Assembly (NCBI RefSeq): GCF_039542035.1
Contig: NZ_BAABHJ010000005.1
Span: forward strand, 124,001 to 188,000
Direction of reading: 5' to 3'
DNA: 64,000 nucleotides
From: Actinoallomurus liliacearum
GTDB taxonomy: Bacteria > Actinomycetota > Actinomycetes > Streptosporangiales > Streptosporangiaceae
The notes beneath the pieces are model-generated. The model saw nothing but the letters and a program-made list of their open reading frames with translations, ran no database searches and was not told the origin of the DNA. Each line of letters begins with the position of its first letter. Positions within the stretch are counted from its first letter, which is position 1. Positions 44,676 to 53,675 of the stretch are shown here, in pieces. A program made the position numbers and the translations under genes.

Positions 44676-45821
44676 ATGGAGGCGCTGCCGTTGCGCGGGG
44701 TCACCGTGGTCGCGCTCGAGCAGGCCGTCGCCGCGCCCTTCGCCACGCGGCAGCTCGCCGACCTCGGAGCGCGCGTCATCAAGATCGAACGCCCCGGCGC
44801 CGGGGACTTCGCCCGCGGATACGACGAGACCGTACGCGGGATGTCGAGCCACTTCGTCTGGCTGAACCGCGGCAAGGAGTCGGTGGTCCTCGACGTCAAG
44901 GACCCGGCGGGACGGGCGGCCCTGCACCGGATCGTCGACCGGGCGGACGTCCTCGTCCAGAACCTCGCCCCCGGCGCCGCCGAGCGCCTCGGCCTGATCC
45001 CCGGCGAGCTGCGCAGCCGCAACCCCCGACTGATCACCTGCGGCATCTCCGGCTACGGCGACGCCGGCCCGTACCGCGCGAAGAAGGCGTACGACCTGCT
45101 CGTCCAGTGCGAGGCCGGCGTCCTGTCCGTGACGGGAACGCCCGAGGAGCCGGCGAAGGTCGGGATCTCCGTCGCCGACATCGCCGCCGGGATGTACGCC
45201 TACAGCGGCATCCTCACCGCCCTGTACGAGCGGGAGCGCACCGGGCGGGGCACGGACCTGTCGGTCGCCATGCTCGAGGCGCTGGGCGAGTGGATGGGAT
45301 ACCCGTACTACTACGCGGCGTACGGCGGTACGCCGCCCGGCCGTACGGGCGCGGAGCACGCGACGATCGCGCCGTACGGACCGCACCGGACGGGGGACGG
45401 CCACCAGGTCTTCATCGGGCTGCAGAACGAACGCGAGTGGGCCGCGCTGTGCGAGCACGTCCTGCGCCGGCCCGAACTCGCGCGGGACGAGCGCTTCGCC
45501 CGCAACTCGCTCCGCGTCGAGCACCGCGCGGAGCTGACCGCCCTCATCGAGGACGCGTTCGCCGACGCGACCACCGACGAGGCGGTCCGCCGTCTCGACG
45601 AGGCCGGCATCGCCAACGCCCGGCTGCGGTCGATGGAGGAGTTCGCCGGGCATCCGCAGCTCGCCGCGCGGGACCGGTGGCGGCAGGTCGGGTCTCCCGT
45701 GGGACCCCTGAACGCACTCCTCCCGCCGGTGACCGTGGCCGGGCGCGAGCCGCGCATGGGGGCGGTCCCGGCCCTCGGCGAGCACACCGCCGCCGTCCTC
45801 GCCGAGTTCGGCGAGCCCTGA
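44676..45821 (+). CDS. CaiB/BaiF family CoA-transferase
   Basis: A 381-residue class III CoA-transferase. The start LRGVTVVALEQAVAAPFATRQLADLGARVIKIERP is diagnostic. The catalytic Asp lies in KKAYDLLVQCEAG, followed by the family's AGMYAYSGILTALYER segment. It moves CoA between an acyl-CoA and a free acid by an aspartyl-CoA intermediate. With the MaoC gene it probably handles a dicarboxylic or branched acyl-CoA. Exact substrates are not deducible. Confidence 0.92.
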   Translation: MEALPLRGVTVVALEQAVAAPFATRQLADLGARVIKIERPGAGDFARGYDETVRGMSSHFVWLNRGKESVVLDVKDPAGRAALHRIVDRADVLVQNLAPGAAERLGLIPGELRSRNPRLITCGISGYGDAGPYRAKKAYDLLVQCEAGVLSVTGTPEEPAKVGISVADIAAGMYAYSGILTALYERERTGRGTDLSVAMLEALGEWMGYPYYYAAYGGTPPGRTGAEHATIAPYGPHRTGDGHQVFIGLQNEREWAALCEHVLRRPELARDERFARNSLRVEHRAELTALIEDAFADATTDEAVRRLDEAGIANARLRSMEEFAGHPQLAARDRWRQVGSPVGPLNALLPPVTVAGREPRMGAVPALGEHTAAVLAEFGEP

Positions 45822-45822
45822 C

Positions 45823-45851
45823 GAGCGCTCGCCGGGCGGCGAACGCGCTCG
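45823..45851. terminator. Compact hairpin between convergent genes
   Basis: GAGCG/CGCTC outer and CGCC/GGCG inner pairs form a short interrupted stem in the 31-bp gap between the CoA-transferase and lipoprotein genes. Confidence 0.4.
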
Positions 45852-45852
45852 G

Positions 45853-46503
45853 TCAGAGGGCGTGAATGGTCGCGCCGATGGCGTTGAACGGTACCTTCGT
45901 CCCCCTCTTGGCGGTCAGCGTGATGAAGCAGACCTTCCCGCTGTCGCCGGTGACCTGGTACTGCACGCCCACCGTCGAGGCGGCGCCCACCTTCCGGTCG
46001 TACGTCGTCCTGAGCCCGGACTGGCCGCCGACGGTGACCTTCTTTGAGGCGATGTTCTGCCCGCCGACCTGCTGCAGCTGTGCCTTCACCTGCGCCGCGG
46101 AGGGGGCGGCCGCGGACTGGCAGAAGCCGTTGAGGTTGGCGGCGAATCCGGCGGTCTGCGCCGACTTCGGGTCGATCACGAGGACGGCGTTGTTCGCCTT
46201 CAGGGTCTTGATCATCTGCTGGGCGGCGGCCGGGGAGGTGCCGCTCTTCTCGAGAGCCGCGCGGGCCTTGGCCAGCGCGTTCAGGTTCAGCGGTTTCCAG
46301 CTCTTCGGCACACCGGCGGTGAAGCCGTTGTCCGGGCCGCCGATCTTCCGGAAGCCGGCCGGCAGTTTCGGCGCCGCGGCGGCCTTGGTCGTGGTCTTGG
46401 TGGGCGGTGCCGATGTGGACTTCTTGTCGTCGGACCCGCCCGAGCATCCTGCCAGCGCGATGCCGGTGCACAGCACGGCGATCGCGAAGTTACGAGTCCT
46501 CAT
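45853..46503 (-). CDS. Lipoprotein of unknown function
   Basis: A 216-residue protein with a lipoprotein signal (MRTRNFAIAVLCTGIALAGC, lipobox LAGC), a Ser/Thr/Lys/Ala linker and then a single domain with GFRKIGGPDNGFTAGVPKSWKPL and a C-terminal beta-rich part containing two Cys. The pattern GF.AGVPxxW resembles actinobacterial surface lipoproteins of the LpqN type, but I am not sure. An ATG at 46521 is also in frame. Divergent from the GH5 gene. Confidence 0.7.
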   Translation of the reverse strand: MRTRNFAIAVLCTGIALAGCSGGSDDKKSTSAPPTKTTTKAAAAPKLPAGFRKIGGPDNGFTAGVPKSWKPLNLNALAKARAALEKSGTSPAAAQQMIKTLKANNAVLVIDPKSAQTAGFAANLNGFCQSAAAPSAAQVKAQLQQVGGQNIASKKVTVGGQSGLRTTYDRKVGAASTVGVQYQVTGDSGKVCFITLTAKRGTKVPFNAIGATIHAL

Positions 46504-46632
46504 TGTCTTTATCCCATTCATGCGACTGTGGGGCTGTCTGAGCGATTCGAGCGAGAGAAGGTACCAAGAACCATTGCCGGAGCGCGACATCTGATGGACA
46601 GTGAAAGGCCCGCCTGCCAGGGAGGCCGCGCC

Positions 46633-48504
46633 ATGCCGAGGCTGTCCTTCGCGTCCGTTCGTACCGGGAGAGCCCTGGCCGTGGCGCTCGCCGTGGCCGC
46701 CGCCGTCGCCGTTCCCGGAGCCCCGCGGGCCAGGGCGGCCGGGAGCCCGGCCGTCGTGGTCGCGCCCGCGGGACAGAATTGGGTGTTCCGCGACGGCGAC
46801 GGGCGCCAGGTGACACTGCGCGGCTTCAACGTCTCCGGCGGCGCCAAGCTGCAAGAGAACGGCCTGCTGCCGTTCCGCGGCACGGCCGACGCGGCCCGGT
46901 CGGCGCAGGCGATGCGGGACCTGACCGGTGCGAACGCCGTCCGGTTCCTGATCAGCTGGGAGGGCGTGCAGCCCGCCTCCGACCGGATCGACTACTCCTA
47001 CCTCGACCGGGCGATCCAGCAGATCACGGCCTTCACCGACCGCGGGTTCCGTGTCCTGCTCGACTACCACCAGGACCTGTACTCCTCCCACCTGTTCAAC
47101 AGCGGCAGCTGGTACACCGGCGACGGCGCGCCCGACTGGGTGATCAAGGCGGGGAACTACCCGAAGGAATCGTGCGGGATCTGCCTGCTGTGGGGGCAGA
47201 ACATGCAGACCAACGCCGCCGTACGCCAGGCCGCCCACGACTTCTGGCACGACCGGACGCTGACCACGGCGAGCGGGCAGGTCGGCGTGCAGGACGCCTT
47301 CCTCGGCCAGGCCGCCGCGACCATGACGTACCTGCGGCAGAAACTGCCGGCGCAGGCGTTCCAGAGCATCGTCGGGTTCGACCCGTTCAACGAGCCCTTC
47401 GACGGCGGTCTGGACGGACAGACCGGCCTGGACTGGGAGAAGACCTATCTGCTGCCCTTCTACCAGCGGTTCCGTACGGCGATGGACGACGCGGGATGGA
47501 CCGCCAAGACCGCCTTCGTCGAACCGCTGGTCTTCTGGAACACCGGGTTCTTCGAGGAGGGCGGCCTGTCGTCGGCCGGCCCTCTCGGCACCCGGCTGGC
47601 GTTCAACAGTCATTACTACGACGGTGCCCGGATCACCGTGGACCCGACCCCGGCAGGTGACGGGACGTACGACGCCGCGATGAACGAGATCCGGCAGCGG
47701 GCGACGGACCTGCGGACCGCGCCGCTCGTGTCGGAGTTCGGCAACAAGCTGTCCGGGACGGGCAGTGACCGCACGCCGTGGATGGTCCGCGCGATGTACC
47801 AGGCCATGGACTACGGCGTGGCCGGCAAGAACTGGTGGGACTCCGCCGCGAGCGGTGGCCCCGTCCTGTCGGGAACCCAGTGGCACTGGGACGTCTACAG
47901 CGGGAACCACCACGAGCTCATGAACGGCAACCCCGACAAGGTGCAGACCGCCGGCGACGGGTGGAACGGCGAGGACTTCTCCGTCGTCACCACCGACACG
48001 GCCGGGAACGTCGGTCTCCGGCTCGACGCACGTCTCCTGGACCGCCTGTACCCCTCCGCCGTGGCCGGTGACGCACTCGCCTTCGCGTACGAGGACCTGG
48101 CCCCGGACGGCACCGGGCGGCAGCAGGCCTGGCTGACCGTTCCCTCGTCGCTGCCGAACGTCGCCGCCCTGGTGAAGGACCGCCAGTACGGCGTGCTGGT
48201 CTGGCGCGGCGCGGCCGGTGGCGCCGCCACCGAGCTGCACCTGCCCCGGTCGTTCGCCCCGGCGAGCACCACCGTCGTGAGCGACCTCGGCACCCTCACC
48301 GGCGTCCCCTCCTCCGGGGCGGTCAAGGCGGGCGACGAGACCGGCTCGACCACCGCCCACCGGCTGGTCCTCACCGCGCCCGCCGGGCTGCACTTCGCCC
48401 TGGTCGTGAACACGGCGAGCGGTACGGCGGTGACGGCGGCCCAGCGCGCCGCCGCCGCCACCGAACTGGCGTCCTGGCGCACCCGCCTGTTCCCCGCCGG
48501 CTGA
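46633..48504 (+). CDS. Secreted GH5 glycoside hydrolase (endoglycoceramidase-like)
   Basis: A 623-residue exported enzyme. The signal peptide ends near ARAAG (about residue 36). The (beta/alpha)8 domain contains GFNVSGGAK, RFLISWEGVQP, DYHQDLYS, acid/base Glu 254 in DPFNEPF and the likely nucleophile Glu 368 in SEFGN, all typical of the endoglycoceramidase branch of GH5. A C-terminal beta-sandwich (about 480-600) follows. It may cleave glycans from glycolipids or sterol glucosides outside the cell. ATG at 46633 follows AGGGAGG. Confidence 0.87.
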   Translation: MPRLSFASVRTGRALAVALAVAAAVAVPGAPRARAAGSPAVVVAPAGQNWVFRDGDGRQVTLRGFNVSGGAKLQENGLLPFRGTADAARSAQAMRDLTGANAVRFLISWEGVQPASDRIDYSYLDRAIQQITAFTDRGFRVLLDYHQDLYSSHLFNSGSWYTGDGAPDWVIKAGNYPKESCGICLLWGQNMQTNAAVRQAAHDFWHDRTLTTASGQVGVQDAFLGQAAATMTYLRQKLPAQAFQSIVGFDPFNEPFDGGLDGQTGLDWEKTYLLPFYQRFRTAMDDAGWTAKTAFVEPLVFWNTGFFEEGGLSSAGPLGTRLAFNSHYYDGARITVDPTPAGDGTYDAAMNEIRQRATDLRTAPLVSEFGNKLSGTGSDRTPWMVRAMYQAMDYGVAGKNWWDSAASGGPVLSGTQWHWDVYSGNHHELMNGNPDKVQTAGDGWNGEDFSVVTTDTAGNVGLRLDARLLDRLYPSAVAGDALAFAYEDLAPDGTGRQQAWLTVPSSLPNVAALVKDRQYGVLVWRGAAGGAATELHLPRSFAPASTTVVSDLGTLTGVPSSGAVKAGDETGSTTAHRLVLTAPAGLHFALVVNTASGTAVTAAQRAAAATELASWRTRLFPAG

Positions 48505-48578
48505 CGACGGCAGGGGATGTCAGGTGGCCGACGGCCGCAACGCGCCGGCGGTCGGCGGGTAGGCGGGGTCCGCCCGGA

Positions 48579-49151
48579 TCAGTGGGCGAAGCGGTCGATG
48601 AGGAGGGCCAGCCGCTTCTCGTGGTCCTCGCGGCGCATGCGGCCGCCATGCATGAGGGTCATGAGGCCGTGCAGGCCGCTCCAGAAGGTCTCGGTGAGTG
48701 TTCCGAGGTCGTCGTCGTGGGCGAAGGGCCGGACGGCCTCGCGGAGTTCGCCGAACGCCTCCTGGAGGGCGGCCGGTGCTTCGGGGGTGGCGAACGGCAG
48801 GTCGACGGCGTGCACGAACATGGCGTCGAACAGCGCGGGATGCCGGTCGGCGAAGGCGGCGAAGGCCGCTCCGACGGCGGCGAGTGCCTGTCGCGGGTCG
48901 GCGGCCGACGTACGGGCCGCGCGGAGTTCGGCGGCCAGGTCGGCGCAGCCTTCGATGGCGACGGCGGCCATGATGGCGTCCTTGCCCTTGAAGTGGCTGT
49001 AGAGGACCGGCTGGCTGTACTCGATCTCGGCGGCCAGCCGGCGCGTGGTCACCGCGTCCCAGCCTTCGGATTCGGCCAGCTCCCGAGCCGCCGTGACGAT
49101 CAACCGTTCCCGCTCCGCCCGCTCGCGCTCCCGGCGCGCCTGTATCGACAT
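48579..49151 (-). CDS. TetR/AcrR-family repressor
   Basis: A 190-residue repressor. The HTH at about 15-62 reads LIVTAARELAESEGWDAVTTRRLAAEIEYSQPVLYSHFKGKDAIMAAV, and the ligand domain resembles TetR_C-like WHG-type (FWSGLHGLMTLMHGGR). It is divergent from the DUF4267-cupin-DUF2871 genes, with two identical-type palindromes in the 88-bp gap, so it very probably represses that operon and itself. Inducer unknown. Confidence 0.9.
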   Translation of the reverse strand: MSIQARRERERAERERLIVTAARELAESEGWDAVTTRRLAAEIEYSQPVLYSHFKGKDAIMAAVAIEGCADLAAELRAARTSAADPRQALAAVGAAFAAFADRHPALFDAMFVHAVDLPFATPEAPAALQEAFGELREAVRPFAHDDDLGTLTETFWSGLHGLMTLMHGGRMRREDHEKRLALLIDRFAH

Positions 49152-49161
49152 GACCCTGATT

Positions 49162-49224
49162 CTAGCACCGCTAGCGCAACTGTCATCGCTCTGCTAGTGT
49201 CGACCTCGTTCCTAGCGCTGCTAG
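49162..49224. promoter_or_regulatory. Two CTAGC-N3-GCTAG operators
   Basis: Perfect inverted repeats CTAGC-ACC-GCTAG (49162-49174) and CTAGC-GCT-GCTAG (49212-49224) are 50 bases apart centre to centre, between divergent TetR and DUF4267 genes. A partial copy (CTGCTAG) lies between them. Confidence 0.7.
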
Positions 49225-49239
49225 CCATCGGAGGCTGTC

Positions 49240-49611
49240 ATGCTCACGCCCATCGCCTACGGGCTCGCCATCGTCCTCGTCGTCCTGGTGCTGTTCATCG
49301 GCCTGCGGTTCCTGCTGGCGCCCCAGGCCTCCGCCACCGGGTACGGCGTACCGGCCAAGGAGAACGGTGACTCCGCGTACCTGACCATCAAGGGACTGCG
49401 CGACTTCACCTACGGCGTCCTCGGCGCGGTCCTGCTCGCGTTCGCCAGCGCGCACGCCGTCGGCTGGTACATGCTGGTCGTCGCGATCTTGCCGCTCGGC
49501 GACACCCTCATCGTCCTGCGCCACGGCGGCTCCAAGGCGGTCGCGTTCGGCGTCCACTTCGCCACCGCCGTGGCCGTGCTCATCAGCGCCGCCCTGATGT
49601 TCGCCGTCTGA
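49240..49611 (+). CDS. DUF4267 membrane protein
   Basis: A 123-residue protein with four predicted membrane helices (about 5-25, 48-68, 73-92, 100-120) and GLRFLLAPQASATGYGVP, the hallmark start of DUF4267 proteins. Function unknown; members often sit in TetR-controlled stress operons. The gene starts 16 bases after the second TetR operator, so transcription is probably blocked directly by the repressor. Followed by a cupin gene after 34 bases. Confidence 0.8.
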   Translation: MLTPIAYGLAIVLVVLVLFIGLRFLLAPQASATGYGVPAKENGDSAYLTIKGLRDFTYGVLGAVLLAFASAHAVGWYMLVVAILPLGDTLIVLRHGGSKAVAFGVHFATAVAVLISAALMFAV

Positions 49612-49645
49612 GATCCCCGAACTCACACCTCAGAGGAGTCGATCC

Positions 49646-50140
49646 ATGTCTCTGATCACGCCGGACTTCAACGACGCCGTCATCGTCCGTTCCGCCGAGG
49701 CCGAGGTGATCGGCCGGGCCCCCACCACAGTCCGGCTGCTGGCCGACAGCAGCTCGACCGGCGGCGCGCTGTCGACCCAACGGGTCACCCTCGCGGACGG
49801 CGCGGACGGCGCCAAGCCGCACCGCCACGACAACTCCGCCGAGCTGTTCTACATGCTGGACGGCACCGCACAACTGCTGTCCGGCGAGCAGGTCGTGACC
49901 GCCGAACGGGGCGACCTGGTGATCGTGCCGCCCGGCGCGCCGCACGCCTTCGCCGCCGCCTCCGGCGAGAACGCCGACATCCTCATCGTCATCACGCCCG
50001 GCGTCGAACGGTTCGAGTACTTCCGCCACCTGGAGCGCATCGCCTACGGGAAGGTGCCGCCCGAGAGCCTCCTGGACGTGCAGGAGCTCTACGACACCTA
50101 CTTCCTGTCCAGCCAGGCCTGGGACACTGCCAGGTTCTGA
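49646..50140 (+). CDS. Cupin-domain protein
   Basis: A 164-residue single cupin. Motif 1 (PHRHDNSAELFYMLDGTAQL) supplies His, His and Glu metal ligands, and motif 2 (PPGAPHAFAA) the last His. It may be a dioxygenase, isomerase or small-molecule binder. It lies in the operon with DUF4267 and DUF2871 genes and has an AGAGGAG site seven bases before ATG. Confidence 0.85.
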   Translation: MSLITPDFNDAVIVRSAEAEVIGRAPTTVRLLADSSSTGGALSTQRVTLADGADGAKPHRHDNSAELFYMLDGTAQLLSGEQVVTAERGDLVIVPPGAPHAFAAASGENADILIVITPGVERFEYFRHLERIAYGKVPPESLLDVQELYDTYFLSSQAWDTARF

Positions 50141-50175
50141 ACGCAGCGACCACTTGAACGAGATTGAGAAGTGCA

Positions 50176-50628
50176 ATGAGGAAGATCTACAACGCCGCCC
50201 ACGTGTACATGATCATCGGCTTGGTGAGCGGCTTCTACTACCGTGAGATCACCAAGGCCGAGCACTTCACCGGGGACACGCAGCTCGGTCTCGTGCACAC
50301 CCACGTGCTCGCGCTCGGCATGCTGTTCTTCCTCATCGTCCTGATGCTGGAGAAGCAGTTCGCCCTGAGCGCCGTCAGGCTGTTCGACTGGTCCTTCTGG
50401 GTGTACAACGCCGGTCTCGCGGTGACCGTGGCCATGATGACGCTCCACGGGACCCTCACCGTCCTGGGCCACGAGAGCGGTGACGCCATAGCCCTCGTCG
50501 CCGGCGCGGGGCACATCCTGCTGACCGTAGGCCTGATCCTGTTCTTCATCACCCTCGGCAAGCGCATCCCCGCCCGGCGCGAGGTCGCCGACCAGAAGGC
50601 GGCGACCGGCGCATCCGCCGCCGACTGA
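50176..50628 (+). CDS. DUF2871 membrane protein
   Basis: A 150-residue protein with four membrane helices and the DUF2871 start YNAAHVYMIIGLVSGFYYREITK, then HTHVLALGM. Function unknown. The conserved His residues within the helices could bind heme or metal, which is only a guess. ATG at 50176 is chosen because the family starts with MRKIYNA; an ATG or related start 12 bases upstream lacks similarity. Last gene of the TetR-controlled operon. Confidence 0.8.
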   Translation: MRKIYNAAHVYMIIGLVSGFYYREITKAEHFTGDTQLGLVHTHVLALGMLFFLIVLMLEKQFALSAVRLFDWSFWVYNAGLAVTVAMMTLHGTLTVLGHESGDAIALVAGAGHILLTVGLILFFITLGKRIPARREVADQKAATGASAAD

Positions 50629-50642
50629 GCAGTGGCGCGCGA

Positions 50643-52661
50643 TCAGGGCCGGCGGAGGGCGTCGGCGAGGTCGGCCAGGTGGCGGGCGACCGGGCCGACC
50701 GTGAGCACGCCGCTGCCCGCCCCGGCCAGTTCCGCCGCCGCCGGAGACAGCGCGGCGTACGCCCGCTCCATCGCCGGCCGGTCGCCCAGGGCGACGGCCG
50801 CCCGGGCGGTCAGGCACCACAGGGCCTCCAGCAGCAGGTCGCGTGGCGGGTCCGGGACCTCGCGCAGCGCGGCGGCGGCCGCCTCGCGACGGCCCTCGGC
50901 CAGGAGCAGCAAGGGCCGTGCCCACGGCTCGTACGGCCCCCAGTCGGCCGCCCCGCCGAGGCGGGCGGGCAGGCCGTGCCGTACGCGCAGGCACAGCAGC
51001 GCGAGCGGCAGCAGGCCCCGCTCCAGCCCCGGCATGCCCGAGTCGGGCAGGCAGGTCGCGGCGTCCCGGTACGCCGCCTCGGCCTCGGCCGCCGCCCCGG
51101 TCTCGGCCGCAGAACGCGTCTCGGCCGCCGCCCCGGTCTCGGCCGCCGAACAGGTCTCGGTCAGCCGCAGCGCGGCGTACCACCGGGTGAAGACGTCCAC
51201 GAGCGGCCGCTCGTGGCGTTCGGCCAGGCGGCCGGCCGCCGCCGCGTGCTCGTCCGCGCCGGCGAAGTCCGCGAGGGCGCTCCGGGCCTGGACGCGGATG
51301 AGATGACCGAGGATCTCGAACGTCGGCAGGCCGTGCCGGGCGGACAACGCCACCAGTTCGGCGCCGATCGCGTCGCGGCGCGGCGCCAGACCGGCCCGCT
51401 CGAAGCTCTGCATGAACACGGCGTTCAGGGCGAACGCCAGCAGCGTCGGGTCGTCCAAGCCCCGGGCCAGCTGCTCCGCCTGCCGGGCGGCCTCGGGACC
51501 GCGCTCCGCGCGGGTGCCGCGCGACTCGAGGGCGACGGTGGCCAGCAGCCGGGCGCGTGCCGCGTCCTGACCGGTGCGCGGCAGGGCGGCCAGGGTCCGC
51601 TCGGCCGCCGCGACCACCCGGGCGGCCTGCCCGGGGTCGTCGACCCGCGTCCAGATCGCGGGGACGTCGTACGCGCCGATCACCCGCGCGGTCAGCTCCG
51701 CGTCGCCCAGCTCCTCGGCCGCCTCGATCGCCGCCACGCGGTGCCGGCGTGCCTCCGCCAGCCCGCTTCCCCCGGTCATCGCCAGGTCACGCAGCAGGCC
51801 GACCGTCGACTCCAGCCGGGCCCGCGCCCCGGACGGCACGGCGCGGTCGTACGCGGCGGCCGTCTCCGCCCAGACCCGCCCCGCCGTACCGCCCGGCGCC
51901 GGATCGAGGCGGGCGGCGTGGGCGAGGATGTCCGCCTCCAGGTCGCGCAGGGCCGGACCGGGGTCCAGCCCCAGGTCCTCGACGAGCAGCGTGCGCGCCC
52001 GGCGCAGCACCGCGAGCGCGTCACCCTGCCGGCCGGTGCGGTACAGCGCCAGGGCCAGCAGCCGCCAGGCGTGCTCCCGCCACGGGTGTTCGGCCACGTG
52101 CGCGTCCAGATCCGGTACCGCCTCGGCGGCCCGCCCCAGGTCCAGCCGCGCCTCCGCCCGGCGCTCCAGCGCGTGCAGGCGCAACTCCGCGAGGCGGGAA
52201 CGCTCCGCGTGGGCCCACGGCTCGTCGGCGAACTCCGCGTAGGCGGGGCCGCGCCACCACCCCAGTGCCTCGTCCAGCCGGGGGAGCGCGTCCCCGGGCG
52301 GCAGCGTCGCGGCGGCGGTGACCGCCCGCTCGAACCGCCAGGCGTCCACCGCGTCCGGGTCGGCGCGCAGCGCGTAGCCCGGGCCCTCGGTGACGAGCAG
52401 CCGGGCCGGGGCGCGCGGCGGCCGGTCCGGCTCCACCGCACGGCGCAGGGCGGCCACGAATGTACGGACCGCGCCGACGGCGCCGGCGGGCGGGTCATCC
52501 GCCCACAGGTCGTCGGCCAGCCGGGTGACGGGGACGACGCGGCCGCGGGCCGTGATCAGCCGGGCCAGCACCGCTCGGTGCCGTGGCCCCTTCAGGTCGA
52601 TCGCGTCCCCGGCGGAACCCCAGGCCGTGACCGGCCCCAGCACCCCGAACACGACGCGCAA
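50643..52661 (-). CDS. SARP-type regulator with C-terminal helical repeats
   Basis: A 672-residue regulator: OmpR-type winged helix (1-95, VLGPVTAWGS), bacterial transcriptional activation domain (100-250) and a long alpha-helical TPR-like region (260-670). Unlike the AfsR-like gene at 4591 there is no P-loop ATPase. Near residues 505-530 the 6-residue unit SAAET(G/R) is repeated about four times. It is divergent from an alpha/beta hydrolase, with a duplicated 27-bp element in between that may be its binding site. Confidence 0.87.
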   Translation of the reverse strand: MRVVFGVLGPVTAWGSAGDAIDLKGPRHRAVLARLITARGRVVPVTRLADDLWADDPPAGAVGAVRTFVAALRRAVEPDRPPRAPARLLVTEGPGYALRADPDAVDAWRFERAVTAAATLPPGDALPRLDEALGWWRGPAYAEFADEPWAHAERSRLAELRLHALERRAEARLDLGRAAEAVPDLDAHVAEHPWREHAWRLLALALYRTGRQGDALAVLRRARTLLVEDLGLDPGPALRDLEADILAHAARLDPAPGGTAGRVWAETAAAYDRAVPSGARARLESTVGLLRDLAMTGGSGLAEARRHRVAAIEAAEELGDAELTARVIGAYDVPAIWTRVDDPGQAARVVAAAERTLAALPRTGQDAARARLLATVALESRGTRAERGPEAARQAEQLARGLDDPTLLAFALNAVFMQSFERAGLAPRRDAIGAELVALSARHGLPTFEILGHLIRVQARSALADFAGADEHAAAAGRLAERHERPLVDVFTRWYAALRLTETCSAAETGAAAETRSAAETGAAAEAEAAYRDAATCLPDSGMPGLERGLLPLALLCLRVRHGLPARLGGAADWGPYEPWARPLLLLAEGRREAAAAALREVPDPPRDLLLEALWCLTARAAVALGDRPAMERAYAALSPAAAELAGAGSGVLTVGPVARHLADLADALRRP

Positions 52662-52675
52662 CCCCCGGCCTCCTT

Positions 52676-52729
52676 CCTCCTCGCCACGTTAGCGCGCTCA
52701 TCCCTCCTCGCCACGTTAGCGCGCTCATC
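52676..52729. repeat. 27-bp tandem repeat in a divergent promoter
   Basis: Two exact copies (52676-52702 and 52703-52729), each with the palindromic core TAGCGCGCTC, lie between the SARP gene and the alpha/beta hydrolase. SARPs typically bind direct repeats near promoters, so this may be an operator. Confidence 0.75.
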
Positions 52730-52783
52730 GGATGCTCATCCGTGCCCGGCAGGCTGGACGCATCCGACCCTGAGGAGAAGACC

Positions 52784-53662
52784 ATGGCGTCTGCCATTCC
52801 CGGATTCGAGTACGAGCGCGTGCCCGTCGCCGACGGCGTGTCCCTGAACACGGCCGTCGGCGGGTCGGGACCCGCGATCGTGCTGCTGCACGGTTTCCCG
52901 CAGACCCACCTGATGTGGCGGCACGTCGCCGCCGACCTCGCCGCCGACCACACGGTCATCTGCCCCGACCTGCGCGGCTACGGCGCCAGCGACAAGCCCG
53001 CCGAGACCGACGGCGACACGTACTCCAAGCGGACGATGGCCGCCGACACCGTCGCCCTGGCCCGCGCGCTGGGGCACGAGCGGTTCGCGCTGGCCGGGCA
53101 CGACCGCGGCGCGCTGGTCGCCTTCCGTGCCGGCCTGGACCATCCCGAGACGATCACCCACATGGCGTGCCTGGACGTGCTGCCGACCCTGGACATGTGG
53201 GACGTGATGCACGGCGTCACCGCCGCCGTCGGCTTCCACCTGTACCTGATGGCCCAGCCGCCCGGTCTGCCCGAGCAACTGATCGCGGGGAGCCCGGACG
53301 CGTTCTTCGGCCACTTCCTCGACCTCTGGGCCAATGACCCGGAGGCGATCCCCACCGAGGTCCGCGCCGCGTACCTGGCGGCCTGCCGGGACGCGGTGCC
53401 CTCCATCGTGGCCGACTACCGCGCCTCCGCCGGCATCGACGTCGAACACGACCAGGCCGACCGCGCCGCCGGCCGCCGCCTGACGATGCCGGTGGCCGTG
53501 CTGCAGCAGGACTGGGGCGCCGCCCTCGGCTACGACGCCGCCGCGGTGTGGCGCGCCTGGGCCTCCGACCTGCACCACGCGACGGTGACCTGCGGCCACT
53601 TCATGGCCGAGGAGGCCCCGGCGGACATCGCCAAGGCCCTCCGCGACCTCCTCATCCGATGA
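52784..53662 (+). CDS. Alpha/beta hydrolase (haloacetate dehalogenase/epoxide hydrolase type)
   Basis: A 292-residue hydrolase with an Asp nucleophile (D107 in GHDRGALVAF), HGFPQTHLMWRHVA oxyanion-hole segment and a terminal GHFMAEEAP with the catalytic His. The Asp nucleophile points to haloacetate dehalogenase or epoxide hydrolase chemistry, not esterase. ATG 52784 has TGAGGAGAAG upstream. It is divergent from the SARP regulator, which is the probable activator. Confidence 0.87.
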   Translation: MASAIPGFEYERVPVADGVSLNTAVGGSGPAIVLLHGFPQTHLMWRHVAADLAADHTVICPDLRGYGASDKPAETDGDTYSKRTMAADTVALARALGHERFALAGHDRGALVAFRAGLDHPETITHMACLDVLPTLDMWDVMHGVTAAVGFHLYLMAQPPGLPEQLIAGSPDAFFGHFLDLWANDPEAIPTEVRAAYLAACRDAVPSIVADYRASAGIDVEHDQADRAAGRRLTMPVAVLQQDWGAALGYDAAAVWRAWASDLHHATVTCGHFMAEEAPADIAKALRDLLIR

Positions 53663-53675
53663 CCGGGGAGTCGCC

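Noticed and set aside
45853..48393. An 846-codon minus-strand frame
   Set aside because: Only its last 216 codons (lipoprotein) have a signal peptide and domain. The rest is antisense to the GH5 gene.
51090..51160. Repeats resembling a CRISPR or minisatellite array
   Set aside because: They encode a 6-residue Ala/Glu/Thr repeat within the SARP regulator and have no spacers.
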